Shown here: positions 55,484 to 64,000 of the stretch, in pieces | Layout: each line of letters starts with the position of its first letter | Position numbering within the stretch: position 1 is the stretch's first letter | Origin: Paraglaciecola psychrophila 170 | GTDB taxonomy: Bacteria; Pseudomonadota; Gammaproteobacteria; Enterobacterales; Alteromonadaceae | Assembly: GCF_000347635.1 (NCBI RefSeq) | Contig: NC_020514.1 | Location: 3,968,001 to 4,032,000, forward strand | Direction of reading: 5' to 3' | DNA: 64,000 nt | Made by a program: the position numbers and the translations under genes | The notes under the pieces: generated by a model | Told to the model about the DNA's origin: nothing | Databases searched by the model: none | The model's input: the letters and a program-made list of their open reading frames with translations, nothing else

Positions 55484-58237
55484 TTAAATTTTACTTTGAA
55501 TTTCTGCGATTTTTGCTACAAGTGCTGGGTCATCTGTCTTGAGACTCGCGATTAAAATTTTTGCCTTGTCAATTTGGCCAACCGCAAGTAACGCTTCTAG
55601 ATAATGAACACCAATTTCCGTGGCAGATGGGTCTGTATATATGGCTTTTCGAAATATAGGTAGGGACTGTTGAGTCTCTCCATTAAGATGAAGAGAATAT
55701 GCATAAGTATCCATAATGGAAGCATTATCAGGAAGAATATCAAATGCTTGCTGAGCATATTTAAGTGCTTTGACAGGTGACTTCTGTAAAATCATTATAT
55801 TTGCCAAGTTATTTAAAGCCCTTAAGTCATTTCCGTCTCTTTCCAATACAGCAAAGTATTGCAGTGCTGCTTCTTCATAATCATTATTACCTATAGCCAA
55901 CTCTGCAATTTGTCTTCGATGCGATATATTATAGACTCCATTCTCAATATGCTCTTTTAGGAATGAGATGGCCTCGGCAAGTTTTTGCTGATATTTGAAT
56001 GCTTTTGCAACAAACGTTGCATTACGATCTGACGGACTATCCTCATAAAAACGTTTTAACTTTTGGAAAGCATTAACCGCATCACCTGACTCTAAAAGAA
56101 TCTGACCTTCTAAACCTTGACCTAAATTTGAGCTCTTAATTTCGGTTGTTAATAGATCAAAGTTCGCCCGAGCGGCCGTTAATTCACCATTTAATACACT
56201 AAAGTGAACAGCTAAAACGGTGAATTGTGGATCATTAGGGAATTGCACTTGTCCAGTTTTAGAAAGTTCAAGTGCCCTCTTTAAATTACCATATTCTTCA
56301 TTAATAGAAATTTGTCTCAAATGAGCTAATTTACTTAAAGGTGCAGTCTTTACCCAAGTTTGCGAAAAATTCAACGCTTTGTCTTTTTGACCTGTAAAAA
56401 AATATGAATTGCCCAGTACAATCCAAAATTCATTTGGATACCTGTTTGATGGTTCCATTTTTTCAAGAGTTTCAATAGATTCTATGAAGCGCTTTGAGGT
56501 AAAAAGGGCTTGAGCATATAACAAGTTGATTTTTTCTGTTCCAGGATTTTCATTAATTGCTTTTAAAAGTGGTACCAACCCTTTATCAGTGTTGCCTAAC
56601 TGATGTTGAATTACGAAGTATTTTCCTAAAGCGGCCATGTTTGTTGGATGACTATTTAGAATTATGTCTAAATAGGGTAACCCAATTTCTGGCTGTTTAT
56701 TTTTTACTGCCTTGTCTACATAATATAAGTTAGCCGCTGGATTAGATTTATCGATTTTTAGTGCAGAGCGATACATTGATTCAGATTCTTCATTCTGTCC
56801 AGTTTTGGAGTATGCAATTCCAGTTAAAATGTAGCCTTCAGCATTATCCGGATTTTCTAATATCCATTTTTCACCCAACTCGATGGCTTCAGCGTACAAA
56901 CCATTGTTTATGTAAGCGAATGCCAATCCAACGTTGGCGGCATTAAGATCAGGGTTCAAGGATAGGGCTTTTTTAAGGTCTACTATCCCTTCTAAATCAT
57001 TTAAAGATAATCTTACTAAGCCTTTTTGCGCTATTTTCATCGGATCTGTGAAGTCTATCGAATCAAACTTCGACAAAAGCTTTTTTCCTTGTGCAAGTTT
57101 GCCGTCTCTTAATAATTGGACACTTGCAGCAGATAAAATAGGCATATCATTTTCAGTTAATCCGACAGATCCTATCAAGGTGTTAGTCGCCACCATATTA
57201 TAACCGAGCTTTAGGGCCACTGCTGCGAACAATCCTCGAGTGGGATGTTCGTCTGGGACTTCTTCTTGAACACTCTCCAAATATCGATAAGCCTGCTCAT
57301 AGTTTTCAAGTCTAGTAGCGATAATTCCAGCAATGACTCTATTAGGTACATTATCAAGACCATTTTGAATAGCTAATTCCATATGAATTTTAGCTTGACC
57401 GAAATCTGCATCTTGATAACGCACTAATCCCTTCAGTTGGTTAAGAAAAGGTTGAGTAGAATTTATCTTCAACAGCAGGTCGAGGTGTTTTTCTGCAAGT
57501 TCAAATTGTTGATTTTTGATATACGCAATAGCCAAAAATATTCTACTTTGTGGCACTTCAGGTAGCAATTCATAATATTTTTCGAAACTCGTAACCGCTC
57601 CAGCAAAGTCTTTATTTAAGGTTGCCAGTTGCGCCTTTAACAAATTTGCCTCAGGTAAATCAGGCTGGAGTGATAATAAGGTCTCAATTTTGATGATAGC
57701 ATCGCCTAATTGCTTGTCACTCATAGACAAATAGGCACTGCCTAATTGGCTATATATAGATTCAGCAGAAATTTCGTTCGCAATGGCTACAGCTTGTTTT
57801 GCTTTCGCAGGTTTGTCCAAAGCAAAATATGCCAATGTTTGATATAGTAACAATGAAGTTTCAACGACTGGATCAATATTTTTTGCGTTATCAACTAAAT
57901 CAATAATCTGTTGATTTTTATATTGCAAATTATATGCTTTTGCCAACAGTGGTAAAACATCGTTAGGTTCATATCCCAACTCAAGTGCTCTAGTTAATTC
58001 TTTTTCAGCAGCCTCTGCAGCTCCCCTTTCGACATAAACTTTTCCCAACAAATACCTTGCCTCAGGATTTTTTGGGTCGGCTTGAATCGCATTTTTTATT
58101 AATATAATTGCAGCTGGCGTTTGATCTTGTGTAATCTTAACTTGGGCTTCCGCTATATATTCATCAGGTGTTGGCTCAGAACATCCAACAAGAGCTAACG
58201 TAACAATCACGGGGAGAACTTTAAGTGTAAATTTCAT
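55484..58237 (-). CDS. prsT: PEP-CTERM system TPR-repeat lipoprotein PrsT
   Basis: 917 residues. Lipoprotein signal (VIVTLALVGC, Cys19), then about 20 tetratricopeptide repeats across the whole length, such as PEARYLLGKVYVERGAAEAA and DLRALNNLANIMILQKSPVK. Size, lipobox and the opening match the PrsT family that accompanies XrtA exosortase/exopolysaccharide loci. It probably scaffolds polysaccharide or protein export in the periplasm or outer membrane. Faces the same way as the PEP-CTERM gene, 246 bases upstream of it. Confidence 0.92.
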   Translation of the reverse strand: MKFTLKVLPVIVTLALVGCSEPTPDEYIAEAQVKITQDQTPAAIILIKNAIQADPKNPEARYLLGKVYVERGAAEAAEKELTRALELGYEPNDVLPLLAKAYNLQYKNQQIIDLVDNAKNIDPVVETSLLLYQTLAYFALDKPAKAKQAVAIANEISAESIYSQLGSAYLSMSDKQLGDAIIKIETLLSLQPDLPEANLLKAQLATLNKDFAGAVTSFEKYYELLPEVPQSRIFLAIAYIKNQQFELAEKHLDLLLKINSTQPFLNQLKGLVRYQDADFGQAKIHMELAIQNGLDNVPNRVIAGIIATRLENYEQAYRYLESVQEEVPDEHPTRGLFAAVALKLGYNMVATNTLIGSVGLTENDMPILSAASVQLLRDGKLAQGKKLLSKFDSIDFTDPMKIAQKGLVRLSLNDLEGIVDLKKALSLNPDLNAANVGLAFAYINNGLYAEAIELGEKWILENPDNAEGYILTGIAYSKTGQNEESESMYRSALKIDKSNPAANLYYVDKAVKNKQPEIGLPYLDIILNSHPTNMAALGKYFVIQHQLGNTDKGLVPLLKAINENPGTEKINLLYAQALFTSKRFIESIETLEKMEPSNRYPNEFWIVLGNSYFFTGQKDKALNFSQTWVKTAPLSKLAHLRQISINEEYGNLKRALELSKTGQVQFPNDPQFTVLAVHFSVLNGELTAARANFDLLTTEIKSSNLGQGLEGQILLESGDAVNAFQKLKRFYEDSPSDRNATFVAKAFKYQQKLAEAISFLKEHIENGVYNISHRRQIAELAIGNNDYEEAALQYFAVLERDGNDLRALNNLANIMILQKSPVKALKYAQQAFDILPDNASIMDTYAYSLHLNGETQQSLPIFRKAIYTDPSATEIGVHYLEALLAVGQIDKAKILIASLKTDDPALVAKIAEIQSKI

Positions 58238-58765
58238 ATCTTTATCCTAAGCTTGCAAAAAATCCTATTCCATAGACTAATAATAACGTCAGGTAGTTAA
58301 GGATTACTACAACAAATAAATGACTTCTTATAAATAAAATTGGTATACCACTTAAAAACAAGGTTACAGTGCCGTGACTTTCCACAATGGTTAAAAGGTA
58401 ATAACTCTAGGATTATTTTTCAACGGACCTAAGCATAAGAAACACATCATTAGTATCCGGCTATTAAAAGAAATATGCTAAAAACAAGTGCGAAGTAAAA
58501 CTCTGTCATCATTCTATCCAGGTTGAATTATTAACTTTCCGTCGCTATCACCAAGCCATGAAAAATACCAATGCTTTGTTGTTTGATGGAGTTGGAGCCT
58601 GCCAACAACACTTGAATGTTAGTGTTTAAGCCCCCTGAATACCTGAATTTATACAAATTCCATATTTTACTATGTGATTTAAAGTGGCTTTCGGTTAGCC
58701 TTAATACATTGACTGACTTTGTATTTATATGGAACACAACCTTGTTGCAAATGGAAAAGGAACCC
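58238..58765. other. Divergent intergenic region before the polysaccharide cluster
   Basis: About 530 bases between prsT and the FemAB/GNAT-like gene. An open frame from 58616 joins the downstream gene but lacks a ribosome site and family match, so it is treated as non-coding. No GG-N10-GC sigma-54 site or TGTAAAAAATA element like those of the PEP-CTERM gene was found here. Confidence 0.45.
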
Positions 58766-59914
58766 ATGCTTTCATTACCCTTTAAGACCAGCTCTTATCA
58801 TTTGGACGAAAGCCATATGCAACAACTGGCCCAAAAATGGGTCACGTTACAGGGCAAGGCAAATTCGTCGGCTTTTATCGCTTGGTTTTGGATTGAACGA
58901 TGGTTGGCTCAGAAAAACCTTAGTACTCACAACTGCTTATGTGTTGAAGTGAAGCAAGGTCAAGACACAGTTGGGCTAGCATTGTTTGGTATAAAAACCA
59001 AAAAAGTATTTTGGGGCTTAAGCTTTAACCAGTATTTTTTACATAAAAGCGGCAATATTAAAGAAGACCAAACTTGGATAGAGCACAATACATTTTTGCT
59101 GCATAAAGACTATGAACAGCAATTGGCCGCTGAAATTTGCCAGCAACTTGCAAAGATTGAGCAGTTAGATGACATCAAAATTGGCCTGAGTTCGCCTGAT
59201 TTTATCAACAAGCTCAATTTCGTTGACTTCAAAATTCGAACAGAATTGTCATCACCAGCTTATCTGGCAAATTTAGCGGGGCTCACCTCACTCGATGACT
59301 ATCTGGCTACTTTATCTAAAAATACGCGTTCTCATATCAAACGTTCAATAAAAATATTAAACGAAAAAAGCCCACTGCGCTTGGTTTTAGCCACAGACGC
59401 CACTGAAAAAAACACACTATTAAAAAACATCGCAGATTTACATCGCATCAAGTGGCGCTCTACGGTTTATGGCAGCGGATTTGATAATCCCTGCTTTTAT
59501 AATTTTCATCAGGGATTAATTCAGGATGAAAATTCAGCGCAAAATTGCAGACTATATACTTTATACCAGGATGACATTGCACTAGGTCATCTATATCTGT
59601 TAACTCAAGGTGACCGATGGAGTTTTTATTTGTCTGCGCTAAATTTTAACGAGGATAACCGTATTAAAGTGGGATTAGTGATCCACAGCCTAGTAATCGA
59701 ACAAGCAATAAAACAAGGCGTTACGGTATATGATTTTTTGGCGGGTGAAGCACAATACAAAAACTCATTATCTAATGCCCCGCCTTATGAACAACATATT
59801 TACTGTTTCTATCGCAACAAACCGCTGCTGTTATTAAGAGAACGGTTAAGAAAATGCAAACGCATTATTTTTGGCGGATTATTTTCGAGTCTGCGGATGA
59901 AATTAAATGATTGA
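58766..59914 (+). CDS. FemAB/GNAT-like (BioF2/CelD type) acyltransferase of the polysaccharide cluster
   Basis: 382 residues from the ATG at 58766 (AAGGAAC upstream). Two GNAT-like lobes: SLDDYLATLSKNTRSHIKRSIKIL and a C-terminal core with IALGHLYLLTQGDRWSFYLSALN and YDFLAGEAQYKNSL, as in CelD/FemAB-like proteins of PEP-CTERM and exopolysaccharide loci. Likely transfers an acyl or aminoacyl group to a sugar or peptide acceptor in the cytoplasm. Overlaps the next gene by eight bases. Confidence 0.83.
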   Translation: MLSLPFKTSSYHLDESHMQQLAQKWVTLQGKANSSAFIAWFWIERWLAQKNLSTHNCLCVEVKQGQDTVGLALFGIKTKKVFWGLSFNQYFLHKSGNIKEDQTWIEHNTFLLHKDYEQQLAAEICQQLAKIEQLDDIKIGLSSPDFINKLNFVDFKIRTELSSPAYLANLAGLTSLDDYLATLSKNTRSHIKRSIKILNEKSPLRLVLATDATEKNTLLKNIADLHRIKWRSTVYGSGFDNPCFYNFHQGLIQDENSAQNCRLYTLYQDDIALGHLYLLTQGDRWSFYLSALNFNEDNRIKVGLVIHSLVIEQAIKQGVTVYDFLAGEAQYKNSLSNAPPYEQHIYCFYRNKPLLLLRERLRKCKRIIFGGLFSSLRMKLND

Positions 59915-62273
59915 TATACAACACCCCATACAACTATCCATAGCTCACGAGCAACGTTTTCAAAGTGCTCAGCAACAGTGTTGTGAAGTGTCGGTCCCCT
60001 TACCTCAATCGCTGGTGTTTAACCCCGAGCAATTGTCTCTTGTAGTATCAAAAGATGACGATGGCATAACCAAGACAATCGACGCTATTTGTCACATAAT
60101 TGATTACTGGCCAGATAACAGCATTAAATGGTTCAAGTTAACCTACCAGTATTGTCATCAACCGCGATTGTATTTAAACATAACTAAACTCCAAACAGAT
60201 ACATCTGATGCTGCGACCAATACGTTAATAGATGCCACTAATATAAGTGATGTTATTGATGTAACTGATAATTACTCTTATAAAGGTGGCGCAAACACAT
60301 TAACCCTGAGCGTAGCCAATAACCGATTAGAAATATTGGATGACAACAACCAAGCTATTTTGTCACTCGATGCCAAAGCGTTAAAAATGACAGATAGCAC
60401 AGGGCAACCAGTAGCAGCAGATTTTAGCCAAGCAACGGTTACCCAACAAACTAATTTAATAAACCACAACAGTTCAGCTGTAACACTTGTGATTAACGGT
60501 GTTTTTTCAGAAACATTAGTACAATTTCAACTGACTGTTGATTGGCTGGTACCCTTTGACTTGATAAAGTGTCAGTTACAAATACACAATAGCAACAGGG
60601 CAATACATCAAGGCGGCAAATGGGACTTGGGCGACAAAGGCTCTTTTAACTTTAAAGCGCTTAGCATTGATTTACATACTGCCAAAAAATCACCTAAAGA
60701 ACACAACACCCTTACCGATGTTCAGAACAACCAAAGTTATATTGGCGAGAATATTGTTTGCGAGCAGTTCTCAAGTGGTGGGGTCAATTGGCAAAGCCCG
60801 GTACATGTTAATCACAACAATACCCTCGATATAAACAAAAACGGCTACTCCCTTAATATCGAGTTGCAGGATACACTGCATAAAGACCCAAAAGAAATCA
60901 CTGGCCTGCGCTGCCAGCCAGTGCTAAGTTTAAAAAACAACCTGTCTATTACCCTGAATAAGTTTTGGCAGAATTTCCCAAAGTCCCTAACTGTAAAAGA
61001 CAATATTGTATCTTTGGGCTTATTTCCGGCGACTCACTATCTATATGAACTCCAAGGAGGCGAGAAAAAAACCCATAGCTTCTGGATGTCACTGGATAGC
61101 TCGAATAATGATTTAACCACTAGTCAAAATATCAATAGGGGCACGGTTGCTTGGGATTGGATCAGCCAATGTCACTTATATCCTTTCATTGAAAAAGAAA
61201 AGGCAAAGGAAAACGCAACCTTAGGCTCGCTGCAAACCATTACCGATTTAGGTATCGAAAATACCTCAGGCTTTATTGCCAAACGAGAAAAGCTCGACGA
61301 ATATGGCTGGCGTCACTTTGGTGAACTGTATGCCGATCACGAAACAGCAGGTTACAAAGGTGAGGATATATTTGTATCTCACTATAATAACCAATACGAC
61401 CCTATCTACGGTTTTCTCAGGCAGTATCTCACCACGGGCAACACAAAGTGGTTTGAATTGGCAGACGACCTTGCAACCCATGTAAAAGATATTGACATTT
61501 ACCATACCAGCCTCGATAAAAACGAATATAACGGTGGCTTGTTTTGGCACACCGATCATTATTTACAAGCTTTTACGTCTACTCATCGCTCTTATTCAAA
61601 GCATCAAGCGAGTAATGTTTATCAAGACCATGCAGGTGGCGGGGGCCCGGGCGGGCAACACTGTTATACCACAGGTTTATATCTACATTATTGTTTAACC
61701 GGTAATCAGAGTTCTAAAGATGCGGTGCTCACCTTAAGTAATTGGATCACCCATATATACGAAGGCTCTAACACCTGTCTTGAACTATTGTTAGCCTTTA
61801 AAAATCGTCATGTGGCTGGCAATAAAAATCACTTTACTGGGCAATATCCATTAGACAGAGGCATCGCAAACTATGTAAATGCCCTACTGGATAGTTTTGA
61901 GCTGACCCAGCAACCTGATTATTTAACCCAGGTACAAAACATACTAACCAATACTATACACCCCAACGAAGACCTGACTCTTAGAGGTTTACAGGATGTA
62001 GAAGGCACTTGGTTTTATACGGTATTACTTCAAGCGCTGTGTCGTTATTTGCAAGTAAAAGAAAGCAGACAAGAATTTGACCAACACTTTTATTATTGCC
62101 GTGACTGTCTATTAAATTTTGCAGATTGGATGCTTATTCACGAGTACCCTTATCTCGAAAAACCGGATATTTTAGAATACCCCAATGATACATGGACCGC
62201 ACAGGATCTGCGTAAAGCGCATGTGTTGGCAGCAGCTAATTATTATTCGCCAGATAAAAAAACCAATATTTGA
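59907..62273 (+). CDS. RGLX/YetA-like polysaccharide-active protein (frame interrupted near end)
   Basis: 788 residues in this frame, about 883 if rejoined to 62270-62554. N-terminal beta-rich domain up to about residue 330, then a helical toroid-like domain (FGELYADHETAGYKG, NEYNGGLFWHTDHYLQAF, GGGGPGGQHCYTTGLYLHYCLTG). The layout resembles exo-rhamnogalacturonan lyase/YetA-like proteins; no signal peptide is seen, so it may be cytoplasmic. The frame ends at an A7 run (62256-62262); one more A would continue as KKNQYLTKAQFFQQ. Catalytic residues cannot be assigned. Confidence 0.7.
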   Translation: MIDIQHPIQLSIAHEQRFQSAQQQCCEVSVPLPQSLVFNPEQLSLVVSKDDDGITKTIDAICHIIDYWPDNSIKWFKLTYQYCHQPRLYLNITKLQTDTSDAATNTLIDATNISDVIDVTDNYSYKGGANTLTLSVANNRLEILDDNNQAILSLDAKALKMTDSTGQPVAADFSQATVTQQTNLINHNSSAVTLVINGVFSETLVQFQLTVDWLVPFDLIKCQLQIHNSNRAIHQGGKWDLGDKGSFNFKALSIDLHTAKKSPKEHNTLTDVQNNQSYIGENIVCEQFSSGGVNWQSPVHVNHNNTLDINKNGYSLNIELQDTLHKDPKEITGLRCQPVLSLKNNLSITLNKFWQNFPKSLTVKDNIVSLGLFPATHYLYELQGGEKKTHSFWMSLDSSNNDLTTSQNINRGTVAWDWISQCHLYPFIEKEKAKENATLGSLQTITDLGIENTSGFIAKREKLDEYGWRHFGELYADHETAGYKGEDIFVSHYNNQYDPIYGFLRQYLTTGNTKWFELADDLATHVKDIDIYHTSLDKNEYNGGLFWHTDHYLQAFTSTHRSYSKHQASNVYQDHAGGGGPGGQHCYTTGLYLHYCLTGNQSSKDAVLTLSNWITHIYEGSNTCLELLLAFKNRHVAGNKNHFTGQYPLDRGIANYVNALLDSFELTQQPDYLTQVQNILTNTIHPNEDLTLRGLQDVEGTWFYTVLLQALCRYLQVKESRQEFDQHFYYCRDCLLNFADWMLIHEYPYLEKPDILEYPNDTWTAQDLRKAHVLAAANYYSPDKKTNI

Positions 62274-62554
62274 CCAAAGCACAGTTTTTTCAGCAGTATG
62301 TAGCTGATAAACTTAATCTAGCTGACACCAAAACCTATACGCGGATTTTAGTTTTAGTGATGCAAAATCAGGGCGCGCTAAAGCTTTTTCAAACAAAAAA
62401 GCCATCCATTGCCTTTGCAGCAACAAGAAACTGGCCACCAGCAACCTATCAGCAAGCCTCACTTTATGCAGGGCTGCTTAAAGTAATGGCAAAACGGCTG
62501 ATAAAACTGTCTCCAAGAGCCGAAACAGATTGGTTAAAAAAACGCTTAGCTTAA
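62270..62554 (+). pseudogene. Displaced C-terminus of the RGLX/YetA-like gene
   Basis: 94 codons beginning at a TTG that overlaps the upstream stop. Helical and basic (AGLLKVMAKRLIKLSPRAE), with no recognisable family of its own. Adding one A at 62256-62262 joins it smoothly to the preceding protein. A separate small gene with a coupled TTG start remains possible. Confidence 0.6.
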
Positions 62555-62584
62555 ACCTAAGCAAAATAGGATGAACAATTACTG

Positions 62585-63541
62585 ATGCAGGTATCTTTTA
62601 TTATTCCCCACAAGGGAAGGTTCGAAATGTTAACCCAGACACTCGAATCTATTAGCAAGCAAGCTTGCGATTTGCATGACATCGAAGTAATTGTGGTCAG
62701 TCAAACTCCGCAAATACAGCAACACACGCTGTTACAGAGCCCAAAATTTAGCCTAACAGTATGTATTCGCCCAGAAAGTGACACCATATCGGCGCTACGT
62801 AATTATGGGGCAACACAAGCACAAGGTCAGTACATGGCGTTTCTTGATGCTGACGTATGGCTGTCAAGTAACTGGAACCAGCAAATGATTACCGAGTTAG
62901 CCGCTGACCCAGATAGAATTATCAGCAGTGCTATGCAGATATGTGATGACAATGCGCCACCTCTTGAACAAATTCGTACCAGTCTGAGCAATGCCGAAAT
63001 TGATACCGATGTAGCCTTTTTACCCGGTCGAAATCTATTTTTACGTAAAACCTCATTCGACAAAATTGGGGGGTTTCCTGAACATCTTATAACCTGTGAA
63101 GATTACTTTTTTACCGACAAGGCAGCCAAATTGGGTAAGCTATTTTACACTTCTGCCGCCACTTACATTCATTTAGGTGAAGACAAAGCCTATAAGGCTA
63201 TGTTTGATAAAGAGATTTGGCGGGGCCAGTCAAATTTACAATCAATTTTGGGGCGAAACATCCCGTTGCGAGAATGGCCCAGTTTTATTGCGCCACCGGC
63301 TATCGTATTCATGTTTTCTTTAGCAATATTACTACTAGTTTTTGGGCAGTCGTCATTGGCATTAATGGCATTTTTAGTAGCGGTGTTACCCGTTTTTGTA
63401 TACAGCTTACGGCTGTTTTCGCTAGCAAATCAAAAAATTAATTTTATACATATCCTTAAATTCTATGTTTGTTACTTTCCAGCACGAGCAATTGGTACGG
63501 TAGTAGGTTTGTTTAAATCCATTGGAGTAAAAACACATTAA
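62585..63541 (+). CDS. Family 2 glycosyltransferase
   Basis: 318 residues. GT-A fold opening VSFIIPHKGRFEMLTQTLESI, nucleotide-sugar DxD-type motif FLDADVWLSSNW (DAD), GRNLFLRKTSFDKIGGFPE, and acidic CEDYFFTDKAAKLG. Two C-terminal membrane segments (about 238-280) anchor it in the inner membrane. Adds a sugar to a growing surface polysaccharide. Confidence 0.92.
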   Translation: MQVSFIIPHKGRFEMLTQTLESISKQACDLHDIEVIVVSQTPQIQQHTLLQSPKFSLTVCIRPESDTISALRNYGATQAQGQYMAFLDADVWLSSNWNQQMITELAADPDRIISSAMQICDDNAPPLEQIRTSLSNAEIDTDVAFLPGRNLFLRKTSFDKIGGFPEHLITCEDYFFTDKAAKLGKLFYTSAATYIHLGEDKAYKAMFDKEIWRGQSNLQSILGRNIPLREWPSFIAPPAIVFMFSLAILLLVFGQSSLALMAFLVAVLPVFVYSLRLFSLANQKINFIHILKFYVCYFPARAIGTVVGLFKSIGVKTH

Positions 63542-63553
63542 GGATACACACCT

Positions 63554-64000
63554 ATGACTGAAACTATCAACGTGCTGCAGTTCATATGCCCTACCGGTTT
63601 CTATGGGGCAGAACGCTGGGTGTTAGCTCTAGCTAAACATTTAGATCCCTCCAAAGTACGCTGTTATTTAGCCGTGACCATGGAGCCAGGGCAAACTCGA
63701 TTAGAATTAGTCAACGAATACAAAAAATTAGACTTACCTTGCCATATTGTGGACATGAAAAGTAAATTTGATTTGTCTGCGGTAACTAAAATGGCAGAGC
63801 TGATCAAACAACAAAACATCCATATCGTGCATACCCATGGATACAAATCCGACATTATCGGGGTATTAGCCGCCAGAAAAGCAGGTGTTCCTTGCGTGGT
63901 GACCCCACATGGGTTTGAAAATGCCAAAGACTTTAAGCTACGCACTTTTATCTGGCTAGGTTGCCAGGCCATGAAATACGCCACTAAAGTGGTACCGCTT
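63554..64000 (+). CDS. Family 4-like glycosyltransferase, N-terminal part (cut by window end)
   Basis: 149 codons from the ATG at 63554, without a stop in the window. The GT-B N-terminal domain is recognisable: VLQFICPTGFYGAERWVLALAKHL, HIVHTHGYKSDIIGVLAARKAG, and VVTPHGFENAKDF. It follows the family 2 glycosyltransferase by 12 bases and belongs to the same cluster. Confidence 0.88.
   Translation, partial: MTETINVLQFICPTGFYGAERWVLALAKHLDPSKVRCYLAVTMEPGQTRLELVNEYKKLDLPCHIVDMKSKFDLSAVTKMAELIKQQNIHIVHTHGYKSDIIGVLAARKAGVPCVVTPHGFENAKDFKLRTFIWLGCQAMKYATKVVPL

Noticed and set aside
58238..58300. Possible sigma-54 promoter upstream of prsT
   Set aside because: GG and GC pairs are present near TAGGATTTTTTGCAAG, but the spacing is seven or thirteen bases, not ten.
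58616..58765. N-terminal extension of the FemAB/GNAT-like gene
   Set aside because: No ribosome site at 58616 and no family match in the extra 50 residues; the ATG at 58766 has a good site.

Overview
The window is chromosomal DNA from a marine gammaproteobacterium. The protein sequences and gene order (suhB/trmJ/cysE; queA, tgt, yajC, secD, secF; the yjf operon; a 531-residue isocitrate lyase next to malate synthase G; PEP-CTERM genes) suggest Alteromonadaceae, possibly a Paraglaciecola/Glaciecola-like species. This placement is inferred from memory of families, not from a search. No tRNA, rRNA, CRISPR array, prophage or intact insertion sequence was seen.

Layout. 1-2200: cysE (cut by the window edge) and trmJ on the minus strand, divergent from suhB. 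2275-3100: about five tandem copies of a ~182-bp palindromic intergenic repeat. 3101-9660: a Cu(I)/Ag(I) efflux operon (small His/Met/Cys-rich secreted protein, cusC-, cusB- and cusA-like genes). 9727-13085: two lipoproteins, one an M16 protease. 13271-17627: tgt-yajC-secD-secF with an intrinsic terminator between yajC and secD. 18003-23531: a plus-strand signalling block (membrane protein, diguanylate cyclase, solute-binding protein, decayed gene copy, chemoreceptor) that separates tgt from queA. 24698-24890: divergent promoters for queA and a candidate ~78-nt small RNA. 25754-31585: yjfIJKLMC operon carrying a K+ channel gene and followed by a rhomboid protease. 32403-36738: AttEFGH-like ABC exporter and lipocalin-like lipoprotein. 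36796-44562: alkaline phosphatase, frameshifted cheV, and the glyoxylate shunt pair aceA/glcB around a LysR regulator.

44630-64000 is an accessory envelope/exopolysaccharide region. It holds an HPr-rel-A-type operon (RR-signal secreted protein, PqqD-like protein, HprK-like kinase, nucleotidyltransferase), a trypsin-like protease, a UDP-glucuronate epimerase, a YdcF-like protein, an operon of patatin, PEP-CTERM-associated acyltransferase, ThiF-like E1 and nitroreductase-like enzyme, a PEP-CTERM protein, the PrsT-type TPR lipoprotein, and the start of a polysaccharide cluster (FemAB/GNAT-like, RGLX/YetA-like, two glycosyltransferases). No exosortase lies in the window.

The two strongest unexplained signals are: (1) a shared regulatory architecture, a sigma-54 type GG-N10-GC promoter plus an upstream TGTAAAAAATA-N2-GACA element, in front of both the PEP-CTERM gene and the RR-signal/HPr-rel-A operon; and (2) the patatin-acyltransferase-E1-nitroreductase operon, which looks like an uncharacterised small-molecule or modification pathway. 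Four genes (cheV, the nucleotidyltransferase, the patatin, the RGLX/YetA-like enzyme) are each broken by a single-base indel in a homopolymer, which points to sequencing errors as the first explanation.
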